From: an uncultured Anaerolineae bacterium
Lineage (GTDB): Bacteria > Chloroflexota > Anaerolineae > Promineifilales > Promineifilaceae
DNA: 64,000 nt
Reading direction: 5' to 3'
NCBI GenBank assembly: GCA_905479495.1
Contig: CAJQMR010000007.1
Span: 248,001-312,000 of the forward strand
Within the stretch, counting starts at the first letter, position 1, and every line of letters starts with the position of its first letter. Positions 8,238-16,508 of this stretch are shown piece by piece. The notes under the pieces were generated by a model, which did not search any database, was not told the origin of the DNA, and saw only the letters and a list, made by a program, of their open reading frames with translations. Made by a program: the position numbers and the translations under genes.

Positions 8238-10340
8238 ATGAAAACCGAGATTGTGCCTCTTGTTCAAGAATTAGAATGTTACATCTGCGGCAGCAAAAAT
8301 GTAGAAGCATTATGCCACCATTGTGGACGGGCAATGTGCGACAATCATAAGAAGGAATTCTATGTTCCAGATAGTCAGTTTTACAATTCTGTTCACAATG
8401 ATGAATTTACGGGACTTACTTTGCCTGAAACGGTGGAGGGGGAAACGGCCGTTCATTGCGAAGATTGCCTTCATTATATAGTCACCTATGAACGCTCATT
8501 TTACATCATGGGCGCAGTTGGGCTTGTTCTCATCTTAACCGCTTTGATGACGCCTACGCTTGGGGCTGCAATAGTACATGTTCTTGGCGGTTTAGCGGTT
8601 ATCGCTATAAGCATATGGGGTATTTTAACCGAGCAAGATTTTCGCTCGTTTAAAATGCGGACGGCCTGTTTTGACTTACCTTTTTGGGGGCGCTTTCCCT
8701 CGGCAACATTGCGTGAAACGGCCGTTGGCAAAGTGACTCTGGAAAGCAGCGGCGTCTACCAGGTAACAGCGGAAAAATCATCAGGTGTTTTTAGCTTTGG
8801 TTTATCCCTCACAGAAGCTGATGAGATGCGCTTAAGCCAGTATCGTCAAAAGCATAGGCTAGAGAACTCAGAAAACATAGCGTTTCATGCCGGATTTGCT
8901 GTTCTACAAGGAACAGATAGACTGCAACCAGCAAGTCTCAGTAGGCTAACAAGCGAAATCAATCCCATAAAACTGATAGGTCGTGCCGCTAGTTTACCCT
9001 TTCTTGACAGCCTCTCTCACGGTAGACAGTGGCAGTATCAACAAGCGTATAATTTTACCCTAGACAATCAGTACACTGCCGGCCTACCTTTACAGATTAT
9101 TCCATCTTTGATAAGCGAAGGAGATGAATGGGGAATTGAACTCGATATTCAGATCACCCCCTACCTGGACACATCATTGTTATCGAATCCTGTGATTAGA
9201 CAATTAGAGTTAGAAGCTCTCGGTTTTAATGGGACTGTGGAAAACTTTATACCTTCTGCAGAAACCTGGACTACCGGACAAAATCGGCCAAAAATATCGT
9301 GGCAGAATATTCCTTTTCATTTAACCTCCAGCAAGAGCTTCTATTTACGTTTTGCTAACAGCCGAAACATCAGGCCTGATTTCAAAGTGCGAGGTAAACT
9401 GATCGCAAAATTTGAAGGAGCGCTATCAGCGATAATAAATGTCGTTCTTTTTTCTCCATTGGGAGAGAACCTAAAGATGAGGGACACAGATGTACATCAG
9501 ACTAGCGAAGTTGAAATTCAGTTTCACTTTGATTTAGCAACACTCTGTTTACGCGAGTTTCATCCTAAAACTCAACCAATAGAACAGCTTACGGCTATCC
9601 CAGGCAATGAAATGATTACGCGGTTAGTCAATGCAATGAGCGATAAAGGGCTATATGTACAAAGAGTTATAGAAAATCCAGCCCAAATGAATCGGGCCAA
9701 CGCACAAATTATGAACCGCCTGTGGGTAATTGCCGGTCGTCGGTATCAAAAAGCGACACCAATTGATTTTAGAGTAGTTGCTGTTGGGCAGGAATACTAC
9801 GAAAACAGCGACAAGCCTTACGATGGTAAAACACAATTTGAGATCACTACTCAAGGAACGGTAATCAGGCAAGATATGCGCGTTCAAGTCGATAAACTAT
9901 GTAGTGACATAGTGGACGTCATTCAATGTACACCCGATCTGGAAGTGACTCTGGCGGAAAGTGAACTATTTGTGAATGAATGGTGCAATTTAATCGGCAT
10001 GGTAAAGAATAGTGGAAAAGCTCCCGCCGCTGAGATCAGCATTTCATTGGAGGGGATTAAAATTGACAGAGCTAGTAACATCAGAAACTTGCAACCAGGA
10101 TGTGATAGTCCTTTTAGGTTATCTGTGTATGCGGAAAAGACAGGAGACGTACCAGTTCTAACAGTTGCTACTTATAAAGATGAATTTGGGCCGTTGCCAC
10201 CTCAGAAAAAACGACATCTCCTTCATGTCAAAGAAAAGCCTAAACCATCCTCTTTTGGCCAACAAACCAATTTTTACGGCCCCTCCAGCGGACCGATTCA
10301 CACGGGGGGTGGCAATATTGGAAGTGATGACACGGGATGA
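8238..10340 (+). CDS. Zinc-finger membrane protein with C-terminal Gly/His motif
   Basis: 700 residues. The N-terminus has Cys/His pairs like a B-box or AN1-type zinc finger (CYICGSKN, CHHCGRAMCDNHKK, later CEDCLH). Two membrane helices follow at ~90-135 (MGAVGLVLILTALM; VLGGLAVIAISIWGIL). The rest is largely beta-rich and partly paralogous to the upstream gene. A CARDB/Ig-like domain at ~565-665 contains EWCNLIGMVKNSGKAPAAE. The protein ends with TNFYGPSSGPIHTGGGNI (~676-693), the motif shared with the genes at 4337 and 10337. It starts 9 bp after the preceding stop behind AGGAGA and overlaps the next gene by ATGA. A role as membrane sensor or scaffold is inferred only. Confidence 0.6.
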   Translation: MKTEIVPLVQELECYICGSKNVEALCHHCGRAMCDNHKKEFYVPDSQFYNSVHNDEFTGLTLPETVEGETAVHCEDCLHYIVTYERSFYIMGAVGLVLILTALMTPTLGAAIVHVLGGLAVIAISIWGILTEQDFRSFKMRTACFDLPFWGRFPSATLRETAVGKVTLESSGVYQVTAEKSSGVFSFGLSLTEADEMRLSQYRQKHRLENSENIAFHAGFAVLQGTDRLQPASLSRLTSEINPIKLIGRAASLPFLDSLSHGRQWQYQQAYNFTLDNQYTAGLPLQIIPSLISEGDEWGIELDIQITPYLDTSLLSNPVIRQLELEALGFNGTVENFIPSAETWTTGQNRPKISWQNIPFHLTSSKSFYLRFANSRNIRPDFKVRGKLIAKFEGALSAIINVVLFSPLGENLKMRDTDVHQTSEVEIQFHFDLATLCLREFHPKTQPIEQLTAIPGNEMITRLVNAMSDKGLYVQRVIENPAQMNRANAQIMNRLWVIAGRRYQKATPIDFRVVAVGQEYYENSDKPYDGKTQFEITTQGTVIRQDMRVQVDKLCSDIVDVIQCTPDLEVTLAESELFVNEWCNLIGMVKNSGKAPAAEISISLEGIKIDRASNIRNLQPGCDSPFRLSVYAEKTGDVPVLTVATYKDEFGPLPPQKKRHLLHVKEKPKPSSFGQQTNFYGPSSGPIHTGGGNIGSDDTG

Positions 10341-11917
10341 CTGATTTACCCAGCTTTGCCAACTTATTGGAGGAGTATCTGGCTCACAACGACCGTTCCC
10401 CCATCTGGCTTGCTGCCGAACTCGATATCAACCCGGAAACAGTAGTTGGTTGGCTGAGCGGAAATGAATATCCTGAAAATGAAGAAACCATCAACCAAAT
10501 CCTTGAAGCGCTGGAGATAACGGACAGGTTAGAGCAGGATAATCTTCGTCGTACCGGTGCAAGGACGGCTGCTACAGAAATCTCCCGTAGTCACCAAACA
10601 AACATTTACGGCCCGGTTTATGGTCCAGTTCATACAGGCACGGGCGATATCAACATCAACCCGCTTTCGCTTACGGCGTTGAAAGAATGGCTAGACGGCA
10701 TTTTCCACTGGTCCGAGGCACCAGAGCATATGCGCTCCAGTTGGGCTGGTATGGTGGTTTGGTCCATGACGGCCGTTACCAACCGGCTCACCCCACAGCG
10801 CTGGATAACCTTTATGGCAGCCGTTCTTCTGTGGGCAGGTGCCGCCTGGCTGGGTGCCCCTCTGTTGCAATGGCCTTTAGCGGATATGCAAAGCCGGTTT
10901 TGGGCAGCGATTCAATATGCGGCAGCCTCCCTTATCATTCCTCTTATCGTCGGCAGCATCAGCACAGCCGATAACCAGCCCCTCTTTACCTTAAAAACCG
11001 GCCAGGAACGTCGCCTGCTCTGGTTTTTAAAGGTCACCGGAGCACTGGTAGGCTTCAACCTTTTCTACACGCTTTTTCTAGGTCTCAGCCTTGGTTTGTA
11101 TTACCTCACCTTATCGACATTACCGGAAGCAGCCTGGTGGGTTTTGCTGCTGATCCCTCTGATATTTGCTTACATTGTCGCCCGGCGCATCCCGGCAGAT
11201 CGCTACAAAATGTTCAATGGCGAGCTGCGGGCACACGATGCGGACAGGTTATTCTTTGCCGTCTTTTTATTATTTGGCCCGTTCCTCAGTGGCTTTATTT
11301 ACTTCTTTTATTGGTTTCTGGCGGAGAGAGTGACCGGTTATGTCTTTTTGTTGATCATCATGGGAATTGCGCTATGGGAGCAGAAAAAGCAAACTCCTGA
11401 AGCATCCTCGGACCGAAAAACCATTTTGGCGATCGGGCTGATTTTGCCTCTTGCCGCCTTGTTTCTCTATCTGTTTTTCTCACAACAATTTAGCGATATT
11501 CTTCTGTCAGATCCGGAACAACAGCTCTTCACCCTTCTAGCTTTTGCTTACATCCTTGGACCCGTTATTGTGTGGATAACGCTGGCGATAAGGAACAAGC
11601 CGATATTAACGTTGAAAGGTGTCGTTGGTTTGTTGGGGATAACGGCCGTTCTCAACTTTATTCTGCTGTGGGATATGACAATCGGACGGTGGGTAACTTT
11701 AATCGTTTTGGTCCTGTGGGGCACAGTCGGTAGAAAATACACCCGCCCCTATTTATACGTTCACCCTAGTTTTATAATGATGCTGACCGGCATTGGGGTA
11801 TCGTATTATCTTGTGGCAGAAACGGCGGTTCCACTTTGGGTAAATTTTTTCGGTTTCGCTGTGTTAACAATACTACTCATCTACTGGGCTTATCAAAAAG
11901 GCGATTTATCCACTTGA
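10337..11917 (+). CDS. HTH-motif-polytopic membrane protein
   Basis: 526 residues. Residues ~1-70 form an XRE-like helix-turn-helix (FANLLEEYLAHNDRSPIWLA, then INPETVVGWLSG and a following helix). Then comes the shared motif TNIYGPVYGPVHTGTGDI (~89-106). From ~150 to the end about a dozen hydrophobic helices alternate with short loops. An HTH joined to a polytopic membrane domain through a peptide motif is unusual. It could be a membrane-tethered regulator, or the HTH may serve as a protein-protein module. It overlaps the previous stop by four bases and is the last gene of the plus-strand run that starts at 4337. The downstream neighbour is an IS, so the original operon may have been cut here. 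Confidence 0.6.
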   Translation: MTDLPSFANLLEEYLAHNDRSPIWLAAELDINPETVVGWLSGNEYPENEETINQILEALEITDRLEQDNLRRTGARTAATEISRSHQTNIYGPVYGPVHTGTGDININPLSLTALKEWLDGIFHWSEAPEHMRSSWAGMVVWSMTAVTNRLTPQRWITFMAAVLLWAGAAWLGAPLLQWPLADMQSRFWAAIQYAAASLIIPLIVGSISTADNQPLFTLKTGQERRLLWFLKVTGALVGFNLFYTLFLGLSLGLYYLTLSTLPEAAWWVLLLIPLIFAYIVARRIPADRYKMFNGELRAHDADRLFFAVFLLFGPFLSGFIYFFYWFLAERVTGYVFLLIIMGIALWEQKKQTPEASSDRKTILAIGLILPLAALFLYLFFSQQFSDILLSDPEQQLFTLLAFAYILGPVIVWITLAIRNKPILTLKGVVGLLGITAVLNFILLWDMTIGRWVTLIVLVLWGTVGRKYTRPYLYVHPSFIMMLTGIGVSYYLVAETAVPLWVNFFGFAVLTILLIYWAYQKGDLST

Positions 11918-11991
11918 AGCAACCCAAAAGATGCAAACACTTCACTCATCCAAACAAAACCACTGAAGTAAATCAATCACTATCTCTGATA

Positions 11992-13499
11992 AGGGTTTTT
12001 CAGTAAAACTCTACTTTATCGTAAGTAAGGGGTGAAAAGAAGCAGCATCTCGTCCACAATATAGTTCGACCAAAAACTAATAAGGTTGGACATATGGACA
12101 CTGCTTCACAACAAATCTTACTTGCACTTGAACATTTGGTAAAGTCGGTGCCAATCGGCACCAACCTTGCACTTTTACAATTAATGTGGGCCATGCTCAC
12201 GGGCAACTTTCTGCCCAGTCGTGGCGCGGTCCATACCGCGTTGCATCTGGCTGGTTTCAAGCCATCAGCTGTCAGACGAAGTTGGCGTGCCCTACGGTAT
12301 GGTGTCTGGTCCGTTGATGAGCTGTTATCACGCTGGCAAGCGTGGGTTTCCAGAGAAACTTGCTGGCAACCACGAACCATTGCTGGCTGGCAAGCTATCG
12401 CTTATGACACCACTACTTTCTGGCGGCCCAAGTTACAAAAGTGGCAGTTGCGCGGCTTTCATCAGTTAGCGGGGCGGCTGCTGCCCGGCGTCGTATTGGG
12501 TGTTGTTGTCCGTGTTGGACAAATTGAGGGGCAACGATTGCCTTTGCTGCACAAGTTGTTGCTAGCGCCAGTCAATACAACGGATGAAGAGGGACTCAAG
12601 CAACGTCTGCTTGTCCATGCTAAACGTACGTTAGGGGAAGCAGAGGTCGCTATCTTTGACGGCGGGTTTAAGCTCAAAGCGGTGCAGGCAGCCAGCGTGC
12701 CCCGGTTTGTGGTGCGGCAAGCCAACAACTGCGTTTTTCGACGCAAATTTCTGCCGCCGAGAGAGCACAACCGGGGACGACCAGCCGAATACGGTAGTCT
12801 GGTTCGGCCGCTGGCACGTGTCTATGATGGCAAACAGATTGAGGCAACACCGCCAGATGAAATCGTGACTTTTGTCCATGAGGGGTTGACTATCACCGCG
12901 CATCATTGGACAAGTCTCGTGCGGTCTGACCAAAAGGTAGCTGCTACCCCACAAACAGTAGACGTGTGGGTTTATTATGATCCTCGCTTTGCCACACCGC
13001 TGGTCTTGGCGACCACTCTGTCACTAAAGGCACCTGTTCCTTTTCAGCTGTATCTTGACCGGTGGCCAGTAGAGCAAGTGCCCTTGGCAGCTAAGCAAAT
13101 GCTAGGGCTACACCGCATGTTTGTTCATGCAATGGTAACGGTCTGGCGTTTGCCGCAACTGGCTTTGCTGATGGGTAACGTGTTAACCATTATGGCGGTT
13201 GTTTTACCCCCGATGCCTACAGGGTACTGGGACCGACACCCAAAAAACGAGTGGTCGCTTGCGCCGAGCCTTGCGGCAGGCTGATTTTTCTGAATTGACC
13301 CTCTGTGAGGAACGAATTCAAAAAAAAGCAGCCGTTACTGTGCATTTGCCCCGTGGCAATACGCAGCACACCGGTTCAAAAGTGCTTATTTTGCCCTGAT
13401 TCAAGCGCTGGTAGCCCACATTTTTAAGGTTCTAATGAGCAGAGAGGTCTTCTGCTTGTACTTGCTTGGCAAACTCTGCCAAGCTTTTAGGAAAAACTA
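11992..13499 (+). mobile_element. Decayed DDE-type IS (IS4/IS701-like), approximate ends
   Basis: The left edge is placed at the start of AAGGGTTTTTCAGTAAAA (11991-12008), the right edge at an imperfect inverted copy (TTTTAGGAAAAACT, ~13485-13498). Between them lies one frameshifted transposase. No clear target duplication is seen. The same 18-base sequence occurs, perfectly and in reverse orientation, at 55936-55953 among the IS fragments there. The element lacks ACGGCCGT, unlike the flanks, in keeping with recent foreign origin. Confidence 0.55.
12094..13399 (+). pseudogene. DDE transposase (IS4/IS701-like), single-base frameshift
   Basis: The first 396 codons encode a DDE transposase. Candidate acidic residues are Asp in IAYDTTTFW, Asp in AIFDGGFK and Glu in DRWPVEQV. 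The frame then runs to a premature stop at 13284. Reading continues in the +1 frame (to 13399) with a typical basic tail: SGRLRRALRQADF, then IQKKAAVTVHLPRG. One extra A in the run of six at 13242-13247 accounts for the shift: with five A the protein reads ...DRHPKTSGRLRR.... The result is either an inactivated transposase or, less likely, a programmed shift. The ATG at 12094 lacks a strong ribosome site. Confidence 0.72.
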
Positions 13500-13517
13500 G
13501 AGATCATAGTAATTGCA

Positions 13518-13661
13518 CTATACGGGCCCACGTCGTCGACGTAAATAATCCTGTAGCCAGCGGTGAATTCGACGGCCATGTTTGGCCCAGATGAAAATGA
13601 AAAGGCCAACGACAACGACAAGGAAAACGAGGATTTCGAGGAACGTTGGATTGAACTTCAT
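13518..13661 (-). CDS. Possible 47-residue single-helix membrane peptide
   Basis: ATG at 13661, stop TAG at 13518. The product has a short polar start, one strong hydrophobic helix (residues ~7-25, with FLVVVVGLFIFIWA) and a very basic tail (HGRRIHRW...LRRRR). Such composition is rarely produced by random sequence. No clear Shine-Dalgarno is visible, and the position between an IS end and a hairpin leaves open that it is a remnant. Not matched to any family. Confidence 0.3.
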   Translation of the reverse strand: MKFNPTFLEILVFLVVVVGLFIFIWAKHGRRIHRWLQDYLRRRRGPV

Positions 13662-13662
13662 A

Positions 13663-13714
13663 AGCTGATTGGGTAAGATTAGGTATCGAAGGTCACGATT
13701 TTACCCAATCAGCT
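13663..13714. terminator. 14-bp inverted repeat, terminator-like
   Basis: AGCTGATTGGGTAA at 13663-13676 pairs perfectly with 13701-13714 around a 24-nt loop. It lies downstream of the minus-strand VanY-like gene (stop at 13785), so it could end the long minus-strand transcript; it could equally be an IS-associated repeat. Confidence 0.35.
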
Positions 13715-13784
13715 CGATTACTTCATTGAATTTGACCCAAACTGAATAGACCCGAATTATCCATCATTTCGCAGAGTACCACCT

Positions 13785-14780
13785 CTAAGGAATGCAAGGA
13801 GGTGACAGATTTTCGAGCTGCCAGCTTGTTAATAGCTGGCCTGAGTTAAACAACTGTGTTGCCAAATTCACTCCCACATAGCGAAAATGCCACGGCTCAT
13901 ACTTAATGCCGGTAATGCCATATGTGTTTGCCGGATAACTCAACGTGAATCCATAAAGGTGAGCATTGTTTGTCAGCCAAACGCCTTCGACGGTGTTGGC
14001 AAAATCAACGTGGAAAAGATTGTCGATGGCAGGCGAACCAAAATCAATCGTTGTGCCTAGTTGATGTTCACTATAGCCAGGCCGAGCGCTTAAGATGGCG
14101 ACCCGTCCCGGATACTGTCCGCTCCACCATTTCCAGGCCAGGGCTTGCTCACTGTAGCTACGATAGGCGGAAATGATAGACGGCCGTAATCCAGCCTCGT
14201 GCATCGCCTCAATGATTGTTTGCAACGGATCGATGATCGCCTGCCGAGCGTACAGGTCTTGCCCCAGCGTAATGCTATCGTCAAAGTAATCTGATAAGGG
14301 AACCAAGTCCGGTGGGACATACGTTTCTGGCAAAAAAAATTGTTGGGTCACCATGGCCAACAGCTCAGTGTCCACCACGCGGGTTTGGCAGGGGGGTAGG
14401 CCCGCGCTTATCGCTTCTGGCAGCAACTGGCGTGTGACGGTGGGCCAGTAGGTTGCCGTTGGCTCAATGGCAGCCGTGGGGGTAAGCGTTGCTGTAGCTG
14501 TCCATATAGGAGTGGATCTATGGGTAGAAGTAGGTTCCTCGGTAGCAGTTGCAGAGGGTGAGGGAGCAAGCGTATTTGTTGGTGGGAGTGTGGCGATAGG
14601 TACGGCCGTTTCTTGCGCCAAAGATACAGGTTCTGCCGTTGCATTTTTACTTAAACCATCAGTTGTTTCACTGTTGTTAATGGCAATCGTTGGCACCAAC
14701 GTCGGTGGCATATTTGTCACCGTCAGGCAAGCGCTCATTAAAATTGTGACAGCCACCAGTAATAAGAGGCGTTTCTTCAT
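13785..14780 (-). CDS. VanY-like D-alanyl-D-alanine carboxypeptidase lipoprotein (M15)
   Basis: 331 residues. A lipoprotein signal (basic start, hydrophobic core, lipobox LMSAC, Cys18) is followed by a Thr/Pro-rich linker to ~115. The catalytic domain at ~150-325 has the M15B zinc motifs: SARPGYSEHQLGTTIDF (S-x-H-x-x-G-x-x-x-D), ISAYRSYSEQ, and EPWHFRYV near the end. The enzyme trims the terminal D-Ala of peptidoglycan stem peptides at the outer face of the membrane. ATG has AAAGGATG upstream. It is the last gene of a long minus-strand series of kinases, so cell-wall status may be what that group monitors or acts on (inferred). All zinc ligands expected from the family appear present. Confidence 0.85.
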   Translation of the reverse strand: MKKRLLLLVAVTILMSACLTVTNMPPTLVPTIAINNSETTDGLSKNATAEPVSLAQETAVPIATLPPTNTLAPSPSATATEEPTSTHRSTPIWTATATLTPTAAIEPTATYWPTVTRQLLPEAISAGLPPCQTRVVDTELLAMVTQQFFLPETYVPPDLVPLSDYFDDSITLGQDLYARQAIIDPLQTIIEAMHEAGLRPSIISAYRSYSEQALAWKWWSGQYPGRVAILSARPGYSEHQLGTTIDFGSPAIDNLFHVDFANTVEGVWLTNNAHLYGFTLSYPANTYGITGIKYEPWHFRYVGVNLATQLFNSGQLLTSWQLENLSPPCIP

Positions 14781-14869
14781 AAATTACATCCTTTCACCAT
14801 TATATACCTTAACTTGAACAATCCAGAACCAACAAAGATTTTTACAGATTTCGCAGAACCTGTAACGAA

Positions 14870-16486
14870 CTAATTAGCCGGTTCCAGGTAGTAAGTGCTG
14901 CCGCTTTCTTCAACGCTCCACCCGGCAACCTGAATGCGTTCGCCAGTAGAATTGGTAAATGGCTCGCTGAGGATCTGATACCAGAGCTGCCCATCATTGC
15001 ATTCTGGCCCACCAACGATGTCAACCAAGCGCCCAGGCAGCAAGGTGTTTTCAACGCCAAAATTTGTACCTGGCCCTGTGCGCACGTTGATTTGATAATT
15101 GACCACTCTCGCCTTGTCCCCCACCGAGAGGCGCGTAGGAGAAGCACCAACACAGACAACAGTTGTGGGCGTGGCTGAGGCCAAACTGGTGGCGGTGGCC
15201 GTAGGCGGTTCCGTGGGGACTACGGTTGGCTCAAGCGCAACTGTGGGCGTGGCTGAGGCTGGGGGCAAGGTTGGCTCAGCTTCTTCAGGGGTTGCCTCCT
15301 CCTCATCAGTTACAGCAATCAGTTCTGCTTCTGGTTCAGGCAGATCGGTGATGGCGGCTTCTGGGACTGTGGTAGGAACGGCCGTCTCCTCTTCCACAAC
15401 AGGCGGCTCCACCGTATTATCCGGTCGCAAAAACGTTATAGCGGCTAACCCACCAACCAAAATAATGACCGAAATGATAACCCAGAGAGGAATCCGCCTA
15501 CTGGGTGATTGTCCAGCCACACGGGGGATGCTTGTTCTCGCGGTTGAGGCCAGGCGCAGCGTGCCACCCCGGCTGATGAGGCTGCTATCGTCCAGGCGAG
15601 TAAGCACCTGGGTGGCCTGCGGATTGGGGCCAAAACCACCTTCGGCGGCAATGGCCCGGTCGATGGCGGCAACAAGGGCATCGGCCGTTTGGAAGCGCTG
15701 CTCTGGCTCTTTTTTGAGCAGGGTTTCGACGATAGACAAGGTTTGCGGAGTCAGATCTGGGCGCACTCGATGCAGCGGCACGGGTTCTTCATGGACGTGT
15801 TTGTACATGATGGCGGTTATGTCTTCGGCGTCAAACGGCCGATTTCCAGCAAACAGCTCATAGAAGATTATGCCCAAAGAGTAGAGGTCAGAACGGCCGT
15901 CTAGCGGCAAGCCACGAAACTGTTCCGGTGACATGTAAGCCGGTGTACCTACAAAACCACCTGTGTGCGTCAACTTTACACCACTTTGCACCGCTGCAAT
16001 CCCTAGATCGACCAAAACCGGCATGCCATCAGGCCGGATTAAAATGTTGCCCGGCTTCAGATCACGGTGAATCACTTTGGCCTGGTGGGCAATACTCAAA
16101 GCAATGGCCAGTTGGCGCATAATATTCAGCACCTGCTCGGTTGTGAGCAGTTTGTTACGCTTGTCCAGCTCTTCCAACTTCTCTCGCAGGGAACCGCCGG
16201 GGATATATTGCATGGCAATGTACGGCTGGCCCGATGAGGTTCGTCCGGTGCTGTAAACCTGGACAATGTTGGGATGATCCAGCCGGGCCACCGTTTGCGC
16301 CTCACGCCGGAAGCGGCGCACAAACTGCTCTTCTGAAGCAAGGGTGTCTAACATCACCTTAAAGGCTACATGGCGCTGCAAATCCTCATCTTTCGCTAGG
16401 TACACGTCGGCCATCCCACCCCTGGCAACGTGCTGCTCGATTGTGTATTGGTCTATTTTGTGCCCGAGGAGTTTTTCGGTGTCCAT
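14870..16486 (-). CDS. Membrane Ser/Thr kinase with SH3b outer domain
   Basis: 538 residues. The kinase domain (~10-275) has glycine loop ARGGMADVYLA, Lys in VAFKVM, HRDLKPGNIL (~138-148), DLG in place of DFG, and activation-segment GTPAYMSPEQ. One membrane helix lies at ~332-352 (PLWVIISVIILVGG). A Glu/Thr/Pro-rich spacer follows, and residues ~455-535 are a bacterial SH3 domain (INVRTGPGTNFGV, LWYQI), a fold that often binds cell-wall peptides. The kinase is inside, the SH3b outside. Catalytic residues are complete, so it is probably active. It starts 22 bp after the stop of the next kinase gene upstream (16509-18326), whose kinase domain is its closest relative here, suggesting tandem duplication. 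Confidence 0.88.
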   Translation of the reverse strand: MDTEKLLGHKIDQYTIEQHVARGGMADVYLAKDEDLQRHVAFKVMLDTLASEEQFVRRFRREAQTVARLDHPNIVQVYSTGRTSSGQPYIAMQYIPGGSLREKLEELDKRNKLLTTEQVLNIMRQLAIALSIAHQAKVIHRDLKPGNILIRPDGMPVLVDLGIAAVQSGVKLTHTGGFVGTPAYMSPEQFRGLPLDGRSDLYSLGIIFYELFAGNRPFDAEDITAIMYKHVHEEPVPLHRVRPDLTPQTLSIVETLLKKEPEQRFQTADALVAAIDRAIAAEGGFGPNPQATQVLTRLDDSSLISRGGTLRLASTARTSIPRVAGQSPSRRIPLWVIISVIILVGGLAAITFLRPDNTVEPPVVEEETAVPTTVPEAAITDLPEPEAELIAVTDEEEATPEEAEPTLPPASATPTVALEPTVVPTEPPTATATSLASATPTTVVCVGASPTRLSVGDKARVVNYQINVRTGPGTNFGVENTLLPGRLVDIVGGPECNDGQLWYQILSEPFTNSTGERIQVAGWSVEESGSTYYLEPAN

Positions 16487-16508
16487 ATTTTGCCTCTTTT
16501 ATAGGTTG

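Larger units (their letters stand above)
13400..13784. other. Intergenic stretch: IS end, tiny ORF, inverted repeat
   Basis: 385 bases without a recognised gene. It holds the right IS boundary (~13498), a 47-codon minus-strand frame (13518-13661, listed separately), and a perfect 14-bp inverted repeat (13663-13676 / 13701-13714). Nothing else stands out. Confidence 0.6.

Noticed and set aside
15099..15863. Plus-strand frame of 254 codons with Val/Gly/Ala repeats
   Set aside because: Antisense shadow of the Thr/Pro/Glu-rich spacer and kinase part of the gene at 14870; similar shadows occur opposite the other kinases.
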